A DNA stretch of 64,000 nucleotides from Datisca glomerata (GCA_003255025.1 QANY01000230.1:1581374-1645373); one strand, 5' to 3'; shown: positions 45,870 to 57,700, numbered from the stretch's first letter. The notes: generated from the letters alone by a model not told the origin. Translations and numbers: made by a program.

Positions 45870-46360
45870 AAGAGCAGTATTTTGAAGTTGTTCTTTAATT
45901 CTTTTCATCTTGTAGAAAATATAATTTTTTTTACAAGAAATTAAATTTATGGACTTATAAATAGATTTTTGTTTTAAAGTTTTCAATTTCTCATTTCGAG
46001 AAAAAGAAAGAAGTTTGAATTTGACAAGTTTATTCATGAGATAAGTAAAAGGATACAACAGAGAAATGAATGGTAAACCTGAAATAATTTTATCTCTCAT
46101 ATTTTTTACCAAGACAAATGATATTTTAAAACATACATTGTCTTAGAAAATATGAACTTTGAGGATTTCATAATTGATATGCATTCGATCACCATTGGCA
46201 GAGCACAAAGATTCTCTTGTCTTCTAGAAATACTTGGTAGTAACGAGTCCTTCTTGCATACAATTCAAATCAGCTCCTGAATCAATCAGAGTCGTTGAAA
46301 TGAAATCATAATCTTGAATTATTATTCTGACAATTATGTGCCATTTTTTTATATTGATGT
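45870..46360 (-). pseudogene. Pararetrovirus protease, minus copy
   Basis: The active site reads TLIDSGADLNCMQEGLV (about 46295-46240) with the catalytic D-S-G-A intact. The second part is open at 46112-45711 (KNMRDKIISGLPFISLLY). A stop and a deletion separate them. Confidence 0.78.
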
Positions 46361-46699
46361 GATTTAGGATTTGGATGAAGTTATCATCATCTTGATTATT
46401 GACAATAGGTTATTTAACCTCATTATCAGGAATTGGGGATTCACTAGGTTCTCCTAGTTCACTAGATTCGTGGTTTTTAATTAAATTCTCTATTTTTAAA
46501 AAATTAATTCTTTTATTATTTCTGTGTTTGATGCTTTTAATTCTTTTATTTCAGTTTTTATATTTTTAATTTCCTTTTGAAGTTCCTGAAAAGTAACTTC
46601 TTTTTTCTTTCCTTTAACTCAGTTGAATTTTTCAAGAGTTTGTGAAAAGCTTGTGATTTTATTATGAAACTTAGTATTTTATTTCTTTTGAATTACCTT

Positions 46700-47297
46700 A
46701 GTTAAAAAACTTTTCCTGTTTGTGGTATTTTTCCTATAAGGTTTTTAAACTTTTCTAGGATATAGATGAGAATTTTTCCTATTCTTTAGGAAGGATATAG
46801 ATGAAAATTGCTCGCAGAAATTACCTAATTCTTATTTACAGTTTTCTTTTCTTTTTAATTTGTTTGTTAATTTTCATGTCTATACAAATTTTTAGACATT
46901 CCTTTTTTATTGTAATGATAATTGTACCGTAGGTGAGACTATTATAGTCTATATTTCCTAGGTCATCACTAAGGATTGTTTTAATTTGTCGGCAAACAAA
47001 GGTAAGCCATTGATGAATTATCATCCCTTATTACTCTGGACAAAAAAATATATTTTTGTACCAGTTAAAATCACTTAGGGATGGACACCTAAGATTGGTT
47101 AATTGATCATGGATATACAAAGTAACATTACTTGACATTCCAATTAAATGTTTAATTATTGTGTAGAAGAGGGTATTAATGGCATCATGCATTGCTTTCT
47201 GACCCTCTCTAATAATTGAGATTCCTTCAGTATCAATCTTTACTGCTGAAAGAATGGTATTTTTAGATTCTTCCGTGACATAATTTTCTCACCAGGA
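46700..47297 (-). pseudogene. Duplicated coat protein fragment inside block 6
   Basis: Descending from 47297 the text returns to the coat core (KNTILSAVKIDTEG; DAINTLFYTIIKHLIGM; DDLGNIDYNSLTYGTIIIT at 47024-46836) although a coat region already ended above it. The knuckle is missing here. The duplicated text meets the linker at 46690-46360, which continues to the protease. A copy-number change by recombination or concatemer insertion explains it. Confidence 0.7.
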
Positions 47298-47879
47298 ATG
47301 ATTGTTGACAATAGGTTCTTCAACCTCATTATCAGGAATTGGGGATTCACTAGGTTCTCCTAGTTCACTAGATTCGTTATTTTTAATTAAATTCTCTATT
47401 TTTAAAAGATTTAATTCTTTTGTTATTTTTGTGTTTGATTCCTTTAATTCTTTTATTTCAATTGTGATATTTTTAATTTCTTTTTGAAGTTCCTATAAAA
47501 TAACTTCTTTTTCCTTTCTATTAACTCTGTTGAATTTTTCAAGAGTTTGTGAAAGGCTTGCGATATTATTATGAGAGTTAGTATTTTCTTTATTTTAAAT
47601 TACCTTCCTAAGTTTTTCAAGGTATTCTTGTTTTAATTCTGAATTTTTAATTTTGCTAATTAAATCTAACAAGAGATTTTCTTATTTTTCATTTTTATTT
47701 ACAACATTGATATTTTTTCTGACAACAACTGTCCATGCACCACATAGAGAAGTTAGGAGAATCAATGTCGGAACTTAAAGAGTTTGATTCGTCAGATTCA
47801 GGAGATTCAAATTCTCCTAAATCTTTATTACCACTTTCATAGTATTCTATTAATTCTATAATTCTAGACAATTATTATT

Positions 47880-49700
47880 TATTTTCGTCAGAGATTTTTA
47901 ATTGATTAATTTTATTTTTAACTTGACAAATGTTGAAAAAATGACCATTCTGGTTACATTTAAAACACTTATTCTTTTGGAAAAATATTTTATTTTTAAT
48001 TTTTATTCTTAGGAAAATATTTGACAAAATTTATTTTTCTGTTTGTGGTATTTCTTCCTATAAGGTTTTTAAACTCTCTTAGGACTTAGATGATAATTTT
48101 TTTCTATTCTTTTGGAAATGAGCAATAGTGGGTAAACCATATTGCTCGCAGAAATTACCTAATTCATATTTGACAGTTTTCTTTTCTTTTTTAATTTGTT
48201 TGTTAATTTTCATGTCTATACACATTTTTAGACCTTCTTTTGTATTGTAGTATTAATTGTACCGTAGTTGAGACTATTATAGTCTATATTTTCTAGGTCA
48301 TCACTAATGACTATTCTAATTTTGTGGGCAATCAAATTAGGTAAGCTATTGATGAATTTTTCTTTTCAAAAGGGTTGATTACAATCATCCCTTAACATTA
48401 CTCTGGACAAAAAATATATTTTTGTGACAGTCAAAATCACTTAGGGTTAAACACATAAGATTGGTTAATTGATCATGAATACGCGAAGTAACATTACTTG
48501 GCGTTCCAATGAAATGTTCAATTCTTGTGTAGAAGAGGGTGTTAATGGCATCATGCATTATTTTCTGATCCTCTCCAATAATTGGGATTCCTTCAACATC
48601 AATCTTTACTGCTGAAATGATGGTATTTTTAGATTCTTGTGTGAGATATTTTTTCCAGCATGAATGAAACATTCATGTGAATCTTGTGACGAAAAGTTTG
48701 ATTACCTCATTGTGAGGCAAATTATGTGTGGTAATGTAATTGTTGGCTACCATAGTCATGTGTTGTAATTTTTTGAGGACTTCATGTTCTGAAAGCCCAT
48801 CAACATTTCATTCATATAATTTTTCTGCAGAAACAGAAAATTGGTTAACTAAAGAAGATTCAGTAATTTGAATATATGGAGGAATAGGCTTTTTATGCCA
48901 CTTCCTTTTTTTTCTAATTTTTTAATTTCTAAAATTTTAAACATTTCTTCAATATTGTGGATGCTTAAAGATTTAAGAATTGTGGATGATTCATAGGTGG
49001 ATTTTGACCTATGACTTTATGATTTAGAACAACTGTCTTGGTTAATAACTTTAATAGAGGAAGATTATTTAACAGATTCATTCTTCAATTCTTGAAGCAT
49101 TTTATCAATCTTTTTATTGAGGGGAACAATATCCAAAGTATTTTTATCTTAAAAATTTATTAAGAGTTTCTTTCATAGATTCATTAGATTTAGGATCATG
49201 AAGATCATCAACCTTATTTTCAATTTTGTCTAATTATTTTCCTATTATTATTAAACTTTTATTGGTGTAATTAAGTTGTTCAACAATATTTTTATTGGGT
49301 TCTTCTTCCTTTGAAAACTTAAAAGGAGAAGCAATGATTAAAGAATTTTTATGATTAATTGTAATTTTCTCAGGTGGGGGATGGCTAGCAGAAACCACAC
49401 TGGAGTCTTCCTTGACTCATTTGGTCTTTGAAATTACTTTAATATTCTTTTCATAAATATCCTCGATATAATCAAGGAAAAACATATCTACTTTAAATTT
49501 TTACATGAACGCCTTCCATTCAGCAAGAATGAATTTTCTTTGATCCATATTATATGTCTCACTGAACCTATTACGACTATTGAGATTGGTTGGGTCATTC
49601 ATATGTTAGGTTAAACCCTCCCAATCAGGCTCGTATTATTGGCTTAGGGTGCCTAAATTTAAAATTAAAAGTTGAAGATTAACAAGAGGTAAGGTTTCTT
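47880..49700 (-). pseudogene. Pararetrovirus coat protein region, minus copy
   Basis: Contains RKFILAEWKAFM-type text near 49540, the coat core open at 48672-48385 (KYLTQESKNTIISAVKIDV; IGTPSNVTSRIHDQLTNL) and a knuckle reading CFKCNQNGHFFNIC at about 47969-47928. In the knuckle the glycine before the central segment is replaced by Asn. Several stops. Confidence 0.78.
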
Positions 49701-49789
49701 GGAAATATGATTCAGTGGGTGTTTCAACTTTGTCAGATTGTTCAGTCTTATTATCAAAGATTGACTTACAGACTTGATAATTTATGGCT

Positions 49790-50803
49790 ATGCCTTTCAG
49801 TCTTAAATTTTTTATTTTTTAATCCTTGTTCTAACTCATGAATCCTAAGATCTTGATCATTATTAACAGATGATCCAGAAAATGAATTTCTAGGAGTACT
49901 AGACTAGCTAAACTCCTTAATTTGAGGATTAGAAATGGAAGATGGTTGAAGATTAATTTTAACAGTATCATCCATACACTGCTGGTTCTGATCAATATCT
50001 TCATTTGGGTGTTGAACTGGAGTGAGTTGGCTTTCATTGGTTAAAAGTTAATTTATAGGCAAAGTAATATCAGACCATCTAATGGTTTTAGGAACTCTAA
50101 TATTAACATTACTTTGGCTAGATTGAATCAACAAGGTTTGACTTTTTGGACTTCTATTGATGGCTTGGAAATTCATATTGGTTATGGTTACTTTGTAATG
50201 TATTCTGAAAATCAAAGATAGGGGTTGGGCACCTTCTATGATTTGGTAACCACTAGTTTCAATATTTAAAGTTGAAGATTTAAGAATATGGGGTCTATTA
50301 GACTAAGAGACAAATCTGACAAACAATCAAAATGCATTGGCCCATTTCAAAGTGATGATTCAATTAATCATAAATACTATTAATTAAAATTTATAAATAT
50401 TGCATCTCGCAAGGCTAATAGGGCAAAGGTATTTAGAACTCTTATTGTGAGTGGTTTAACTCCAATATGGACACACCAAAGTGAAGAAAATTATATCAAA
50501 GTGAAGAAATTATATCCTTCTTCAATGTGAAGTTTAATTGGATTGTGGGGAAGTAATTGATAAGTTTCATGCTCTTTCCCAAGGGCATATATTTTTTTCA
50601 ATTATTTTTACATGATGCTGAGGTTTGACAGACCATGTTGATTTATAAATTTTTTTACTAGGAATTTTGGGTATATTCCATACCCTATGATCTACATGAT
50701 CATTTGCTAAGTATTCAAAATATTCTTCATTAATTATGTCTGGTATTGTATTTATTGTAGACATATTGCTACTAGAAGAATTATTTCGAAATAATCTACT
50801 CAT
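49790..50803 (-). pseudogene. Pararetrovirus movement-protein-like region, minus copy
   Basis: Starts MSRLFRNNSSSSNMSTI at 50803 and is open to about 50567 (EEYFEYLANDHVDHRVWNIP). After a frame change it continues to text near 50190-49830 matching 34900-35245 (RSPKSQTLLIQSSQSN). Identified as the movement protein only by genome order, as for the plus copy. Confidence 0.5.
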
Positions 50804-50832
50804 TGCTCAAAATAACTAAATTATTCTTATGA

Positions 50833-51063
50833 TTAAAAATTACATAATGTATTTTGATATTCAAACCTGCTATGACTTCCACAACCTCTTATGAAGTCGA
50901 CTCTTCTCCCATTTGTCTCTACAACTACCTTACCCTCGGGATTTACGTATCTAAGAGGTCTTATTGGGGTGCTTGAAGCAAACCAAATAGAAACTAATAC
51001 GTTAGATTCACAGATTTGAAAATCAATGATTACAGAGAAATAATCAAGCATAAAAATAACCAT
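50833..51063 (-). other. Extra leader open reading frame between primer site and first viral gene
   Basis: In block 3 the primer site lies about 50 bp upstream of the first viral ATG. Here about 400 bp intervene, holding an open stretch of 76 codons with PIRPLRYVNPEGKVVVE and a basic end. I do not recognise the protein. It could be an inserted host or viral fragment, or a leader lost from block 3. It ends 30 bp before the next ATG. Confidence 0.4.
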
Positions 51064-51210
51064 CCAATTAGGCGGAGAGTCAGATTAAATAAAAATAATT
51101 ATTCAAGTAAGCAATTAAGTAATAATAGAAGTAATAACCAGCCATAAAGGCGGTGAAGAACAATAATAGTACATATATTAAAAAAATAGTAAAATACCCA
51201 ACAAGGTTTT

Positions 51211-51222
51211 GCTTTGATACCA
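51211..51222 (-). promoter_or_regulatory. Primer binding site, minus pararetrovirus copy
   Basis: TGGTATCAAAGC on the minus strand, one mismatch to the initiator-Met complement. It is preceded by CCTCTTTTGG as in the plus copy at 34268-34278. Confidence 0.75.
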
Positions 51223-51284
51223 AAAGAGGTGGAATTGGATATAATTTAAAGAATTAAAGATTGGGTAGAGAAGGAAGAATTCAC

Positions 51285-51545
51285 ACATATGATGGGTTTC
51301 CAGTGAACTCCACTAAACTCACTTATAAATAGGCTGTCTTCTCCCATTTGTTCCTCAGAACTTGTTTTCACTCTTAACGTTTTTTAGAGAAAAACTTGTT
51401 TTGAACAAAACATTCTCTTTCCTCCTCTTTTGTAATGTTTCTTCTTTTTCCTCAACGTTAATTAGTGAGAAGAAGCACTAATTAATTATTGTAAAATAAT
51501 TTTAATACTTGTAAGTTTATTTTCCTTCAATAATATTTGAATTCC
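51285..51545 (+). repeat. Pararetrovirus promoter fragment, plus orientation
   Basis: Matches 33950-34170: GTGAACTCCACT, TTATAAATAGGCTG (TATA near 51333), TTGTTCCTCAGAACTTG and the pyrimidine leader. It has no coding part and forms one arm of an inverted pair with 51546-51865. Confidence 0.8.
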
Positions 51546-51865
51546 TTCAAAAATCGTTAAGAGTGAAAACAAGTTATGTGCAATAAATGGGAGAAGACAA
51601 CATATTTATAGGTGAGGAAAGTAGAGTTCACCAGGAACTCATCACTTACCTGCACTATTCTATTCTACAAAAGTAAAAATATTTAAAATTTCTACTTTTG
51701 ACTAAGAACAGTATATAGTTGCCTAATTATTTGACAACTAGTACAATTATTACAAAAAAAGATAAATTACAAAGATTCATCGATAATTATCATTTTGGTC
51801 TTCGTGTCTTCATTCTTGGAGGCCATGCTTGTTGTTTTGAAAGACAAAGATCGTTAACCAAACCC
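51546..51865 (-). repeat. Pararetrovirus promoter fragment, minus orientation
   Basis: The reverse-oriented counterpart of the preceding fragment: CTATAAATATG on the minus strand at about 51602-51612, then upstream noncoding text like 41050-41220. It ends the viral cluster on the right. Confidence 0.8.
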
Positions 51866-54800
51866 ACTGTTTTTTAAAACTAGTTGCTACTCAGGTGTTT
51901 TTGCACATGTTGAACCACGTTAAAAATTTATTTAGATTTTGAAGATGAAATGATCATTTCATGATTCCTACAACCACTGAATCATTCTTATTCTTATAAC
52001 AAACTTCATTTAATAAAATGTCAATAGATGATAAATTTTCTTTTTCTTTTATTTTTAAGTGCACATTTGTTAAACTAGTTTCTGGATATGTGCATTGCAC
52101 GTGAATATTAAATTTTATATGTTATTATTATATGCCAACTTATTTTTTTAATATATGTGTTTTTATTGTTAGACCAATTTAAATCATCTAAGACTTTTTC
52201 TCTATGAATTTGAATTAGTTAATTTGTTTTGATTAGTTGATACAACATCATCGACAATTAGAAAAAAGTTTATAATTTTATCTCAAATATAAATTAATAT
52301 GTATTCAAATTTTAGTTCTAAAATTATTTTTTTCTTATGTGAAATGTTTCTTAAATATATTTTTACTATCATTCAATATATGTCAAATTGGACTATCAAT
52401 ACATTGTACAATAAATCATAATAACTATCATAAGAAATATGTTCTAAATAATAATTAATTTTATAATTTAAAGTATTAATTATAAACTTTGAGATAATGT
52501 GAATGTTGCCAAATGCACAATTTAATTCATTTGATTCATATTTTAACTGTCAATTAAGTTTTTCTCACTCAAATTTCTATGAAATTTATGAAAGATATTT
52601 CATATCATCCACTATGACGACATAAATTAGTTCTATACCAGAAAATAATTACAAATTACATATTTAGAATCTACAATAATTATTGTTATAATTTCAAAAG
52701 TACGTATTAGTATATATTTATTACCTTTAAAATATGAGTTTCAATTTGTATAGATGATTTTTTGCGCTTTTTGAATTTCAACAAAACTTTATTGAATGAT
52801 AAAAATTTTAATAGCCAATCTCCTAGAACCCATCCAGTTTTGCATTTGACACAAAATTTGCGTTGTAGTTTTCATTTTTGTTAACAGATGAATCTTATGA
52901 AATAATTAAGTGTTTACAAGAGAATTTGCTGTTGAAGGTTGTTAATAAAAATAATATGAATGATTAAGTATAAATATTTTAATAGTTTGTAACCTATATA
53001 TTGTGGTATGAAACGTTAATTTACAATAGTTATAATTTATTCAACATATTATTTTAATCGTGAAATCAATATGTTAATCTAACCGATCCAATTAAATATT
53101 TTATTTGATTTGACTCATCGGTGATGGTTGGTTTTCTCAGCTAAAATTTTAAAGTTGCGATATTAAAACTTTACAAATTCAAATTTTAATTTTTTTCATA
53201 CCATTAATATATAAATAAATTTATTTATTTGAAATTCATAAAAATTAATTTTATGGCATCTAAATTTTTTTCTTCCAGGAATGGCTTCTAATTTTGAAAT
53301 ATACAATTTATGTGTAATAGTTAATAACTTCTTTTAACCGCGTCATACTCATTCTTCCTAAGTGTATATTAATTATGATTTGAGCCTAGAAGTTGTTGGG
53401 TTTCTCCAATTTATTATCAATTTATGTAAAAAGTATTTTCTTAATTTCAATTATTATCTCAATTTATTGTCATTAGGGGTATCTTAGGAATATCATTATT
53501 ATGATTGGATATAATAGTCCAAATAAAGTTTTCCCTATATCCACACTTTTAGAAGTATTAGTAATATCATACATCCGTTACACGTGAACTTAAATTGAAT
53601 ATTTGAGATAAATTTTAAAAAAATTATATTAAGTATTAGCAGCTTAAATGACAATACATTGAATTGGGTTTGGTACATTTCATTAATCTTTTTACTAACT
53701 ATGATCTTGTCAAATTTCTCGTCCGAGCATTTGTATATGACGTATATTGTCATGGTTTTAATTATTTCATTTACAATCAAATAATTAAGTATTAGCAGTT
53801 TTATTTATATATTCATATGCATAGCGTGAATTTCAGAGTTGAAATTTCTTGTCTAAGTTCAATTAAGTGAAAACATCACAAAAGCAAATCCCAATGTCTC
53901 TCTTGATTTTTCTTAGCTCATATATTTTCTAGTTATCAGAGGTAGATGGTGTTTTTATGTTAAAAATTTTGTGTTGCTAGAGAGAGAATAACACTATTTG
54001 AAATTAACACCACATACATTTTAGTTGTTGATTTTCTAAAAAAGCCATCCACTGCTTTGGTTAATGCCATATTTGATTTGACACAGTTCCTCCTAATATT
54101 TTTAATATGGTGCTTATTAACTCTTATTAGCTAGTTTTGTTGTTGTTGTTTTATTGATGAATCTTATTCATCTAAATTAAAATGTAAAATTGAATTGAAG
54201 TGTTAATTTCAATGTTAAATTATTCAAAAATACAAGTTCTTAACCTAATTTATCTATTTAAACCAATATGTCTCTTAATTTTCTATAACTCATATATTAT
54301 TAATAATTGAGATGATAAACGTGATTGTGAAAATGTGTTTAAAAGTAACTACATTGAAATGCTTTAGATATAAAACGTTAAAAGTTAAAATTAATTTTTG
54401 AAGTGAGATAATTAGAAACTTAGAAAACCAGTTGAAGATGAAAGGTCAAAATAAATTTAAATGGTGATTCTATGAGAGATTATGAAGTTTATTAAAATTT
54501 ACTATGTTATTTTGTAATTTAAGATCTTAAATATATTAATTGTAGAATAAGGGTTAAATATGCATTGCCCAATTTGATTCAACCAATTTATTATGTTATT
54601 ATAGTATTACTGAAACTATTAAAATAAATATCATAAGGCTATTGAATTATAGCTACTAGATTATTTTGAAAATTGAGTTCTTAAAAGTATTATAGTAAGA
54701 GTTCTTGAATGTAATTATAAATTATAAGTATTATATCACATTTGTGGTTAACTTATATTCTCAAATATATAAAAATTGTAGAAGACACGTTATTGTCTTC

Positions 54801-55059
54801 TTTTTGTTTACATATAAAAACGTTAAAATGTGATTTTGAATACAATTATAAATTATAATTATATATTATATGTGTTTTAAAATAAACAGTATTGCTTAAA
54901 TTCGTTCAAACAAAGTTGGCTTTGAAACGGTTAAAAAATTTATAGTGCCGTTAACAATACTTAATGCAATCTTAATGAATGATAATTATTGTATGAAACA
55001 AATGTAGTTAAGGACTAATGTCTTATAATAAAGTTTTAGTTAATAAATGTATCAAACAA
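51866..55059. other. AT-rich spacer, start of a long repeat-like region
   Basis: No gene is supported. A stretch at 51935-52060 (ATTTCATGATTCCTACAAC, GAATCATTCTTATTCTTATA, TGTCAATAGATGATA) recurs at 55480-55860. ACTAGTTTC followed by a GTGCATTGCAC palindrome lies at 52075-52100, a layout seen at termini of plant repeats, but no full element could be delimited. Confidence 0.5.
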
Positions 55060-55475
55060 ATGTTTTTCAGAAATGTAAGCTTTTAAATAGTAGTAAGGAT
55101 ATTAACCTTTTATATATTGTAGACGGTTTACGAAAAATAATTATGAAATTTATTTCTAAATTACTAATGGTAAAAAGAATATAATTACATAAATATAAGA
55201 TTTCAATGCATAAAAGAATTAATAAAAAATAATAAAAATTCATATTTAATCTTATGTCCAAATTAGATTTAAAGGGTGCAAAGTTGTAAAAACAGAATAT
55301 TAGTGTTTACATATTGTTAAGGGGTTTTATACACAAAAAATATTGAAATTTATTTTTCTAAATTATTTATATTGAATAAAAATAAATTTTAATCTAGAAA
55401 AGAACTAATGACAAAAAAGATACATATTTTATCCTATATTTATAGGTTTAAAGATTTAAAAAGAAAACAAGAAGT
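55060..55475. repeat. Degenerate AT-rich tandem repeat, left part
   Basis: Two units of about 170-190 bp, each with ATGAAATTTATTT or TTGAAATTTATTT, an AAAATAAATTTTAAT- or ATAAGATTTCAAT-like word, a TTTTATCCTATAT- or TTTAATCTTATG-like word and TTTAAAG. They match two further units at 57355-57700. Confidence 0.55.
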
Positions 55476-55530
55476 TTTGTTTGAAAATGAAATGATTATT
55501 TCATGATTTCTACAACTACCGAATCATTCT

Positions 55531-55767
55531 TTTTTTTTTTGTTAGCCTCGGGTCTTCAGAGCGTAGCTCTCGGACTAATCCCAAGAGTGCATACAGATTC
55601 TTGGTAAGGAGTTTCCCGCAAATGCACCTCAGTTAATTTAGGATATAAATCCACAGTCCAATGACCATGAAATTACAGCGTCTCAGTTCGAACCCGCGAC
55701 CTAGGGAGAGCAAACCCCCAAACCCTCAAACCCTCAATGACCAATTACGCTACAACCTCTCATGATT
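55531..55767 (-). mobile_element. tRNA-derived SINE
   Basis: A 237-bp insertion flanked by a 10-bp duplication, GAATCATTCT, at 55521-55530 and 55768-55777. On the minus strand it starts near a pol III A-box-like GTAGCGTAATTGGT, has a B-box GGGTTCGAAC (rc of 55684-55693), and ends in an A-run (the T-run at 55531-55540). It encodes nothing and depends on LINE enzymes. It splits sequence that is continuous at 51960-52000. Confidence 0.9.
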
Positions 55768-55900
55768 GAATCATTCTTATTCTTATAGCAACCTCCATCC
55801 ATTAAATTGTCAATAGATGATATATTTCATTTTCCTATTTTTTTTTCTTAATACTTAGTTTTACTACAAATGAAAATAAGTTTTATGTGAAACTAGTTTC

Positions 55901-57338
55901 AATAAGGACAGTCTTCCTGTGAAGTATCTTGGCATCCCTCTCATCTCCGCTAAGCTCAGCAAAGTGCATGTGAGATTCTAATGGACAGGATTGTGAAGAG
56001 GACAAAGGTTATTGGGCCAGCTTGCTTATTCTTCCAAAGCAAGTCATGAAGCAGATAAATGATGCTCTCAGAAACATTCTTTGGAATGGAACTCAGGGAG
56101 TTTTAGAGGAGCTGAAGTGTCTTGGGATATGATTTGTACTCCCATAGAAGAGGGTGGCCTGGGAATTAAAAACTTGACTGTTTGAAACCTAGCTAGCTGC
56201 TATTTCAAAACACTTTTGGAGGCTGGTTACTAAATCAAAAGAATCATTATGGATTGCATGGTGCAAGAGCAACTTACTGAAGGACCATTCCATCTTTACA
56301 GTTAAAATGCCAGTTGGTCCTACCTGGTCATGGAGGAGTTTGCTCAAAATTAGAGACAAGGTAGCAGATTGCTATACACTTAAAATTGGGGATGCTTCTG
56401 ATATTATGATATTCACTGGGCTATGGCATCCTGCAGGTATTTTGAATGCTAAGGGAGGTAAAAACTTGGTTATGAGTCACTTGTCTACTCCTTTCTCTAT
56501 TATGATAAGAGAAGGTAGATGGGTCTGTCCTAGCTTAAACCTTGCATCCAGCCTAGCTCATTGGGACTTTCACCAGGACTTAAACCTCCCCTACTACAGG
56601 CAGAATGATACGTGGAAATGAGTTTGGATTCAGGAGGTGCCATTTCCATCAGAAACACTTACAAGGCCCTCCTGCAACAGAAACCAAAGATTGTTTCGTA
56701 TAAAAGAGTCTGGTTTTCTGGTTCTATTCCAAAATGTTCTTTTATAACTTGGCTTGCTTTACTTGATAAGTTAGCTACAAAATCTCATGTGATTAAATGA
56801 TGTCCATATGCTGGCTTATTTTGTGTCTTTTATACTGCTGGGATTGAGTTAGTTGCCCATCTGTTTTGCGAATGTGAGGTTACATAGGGTATTTTGTTTG
56901 ATTTGCTGCAGAATTGTGACCATTGTAATATTCTTTCTTGGGAGGCTATATAACATTGGTTGTTGCAGAGTTCATTTTCAAAACATGATGTCACCCACTG
57001 GAGTAAACTTCTATTCAATATATTTGTGTATTGCATATGGGTAGAAAGGAATAGAAGGATTTTCATAGGAAAGATCGTTGATATTCCTATCATTAGCAAG
57101 AAAATTGTAGAATGACGAGAGATAAATTGTATTTTCTTAATTCTGAAAAAAGTATTCATGTAGACCCTAGCTTCTTGGATAGATGAAATTAGCTTCCAAA
57201 GAGATAGGGACATGTTCCCTGCTTTTGTGTAGTACCTTTTATACTATTTAGTATTTTATAGTTACGGGGCTATGACCATTATATTTGTATAAATTATATT
57301 TTTTTATTAATAAAATTTAACTTTCACACACAAAAAAA
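55901..57338 (+). mobile_element. 5'-truncated LINE (L1-type)
   Basis: Begins inside the reverse transcriptase region (LPVKYLGIPLISAKLSK near 55915-55965) and runs through EEGGLGIKNLTV near 56150. A zf-RVT-like region is open at 56612-56800 (SIRNTYKALLQQKPK; KCSFITWLALLDKLATKSHV), then HLFCECEV near 56863. A short 3' tail has an A-run at 57332-57338. Several stops interrupt it. 5' truncation and a terminal A-run are typical of LINE insertion. No clear target duplication was found. Confidence 0.85.
56307..56800 (+). pseudogene. LINE polyprotein C-terminal remnant
   Basis: Two open parts in different frames: 56307-56621 (TWSWRSLLKIRDKVAD; LKIGDASDIMIFTGLWHP) and 56612-56800. They correspond to the region after the reverse transcriptase that ends in a zinc-binding zf-RVT domain, used by LINEs in target handling. 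Broken and inactive. Confidence 0.8.
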
Positions 57339-57354
57339 TTATGCATTACATATA

Positions 57355-57700
57355 CATATAGTAGAGAGGGTTTAAGAAAAAGAATGAAATTTATTCCAAA
57401 TGATTAACATTGAATAAAATAAGATTTTAATGTATAAAATAATAAGAGAAAGACATATTTTATCTTATATCTAAATAAGATTTAAAATAAAAAATTATTA
57501 AAACGAAAGATTGACCTTTACGTATGGTTTAGGGTTTTCACAAAAAAAAGTGAAACTTATTTTTCAAATGTTAATGAAAAATTGTATTAATAAAAATAAA
57601 TTTTAATATATAAAAGAAATAAGAAAAAATAAGAAATACCTATTTTATTCTATATCTAAATGAAGTTTAAAGAGTGAAAAAGAAAATAAAAAATTCCACC
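57355..57700. repeat. Degenerate AT-rich tandem repeat, right part
   Basis: Two more units like those at 55060-55475: ATGAAATTTATTCC and GTGAAACTTATTTTTC starts, TTTTATCTTATATCTAAAT and TTTTATTCTATATCTAAAT words, then GATTTAAA or GTTTAAAG. The LINE separates the two halves. Confidence 0.6.

Larger units (their letters stand above)
43226..51284 (-). mobile_element. Endogenous pararetrovirus block 6: most complete minus-strand copy
   Basis: Descending: primer site (51222-51211), an unusual leader (51210-50804), movement-protein-like region (50803-49790), coat region and knuckle (49700-47880), linker, a duplicated coat fragment (47297-46700), protease (46360-45870), reverse transcriptase (45714-45107), RNase H (45000-44530) and the non-AlkB C-terminal module (44530-43240). 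It keeps the best-preserved enzymatic motifs of the cluster yet has many stops and frame changes. Confidence 0.85.

Noticed and set aside
29833..51865. An intact, infectious virus copy
   Set aside because: Every block has stops, frame changes, deletions or inversions; no copy is complete.
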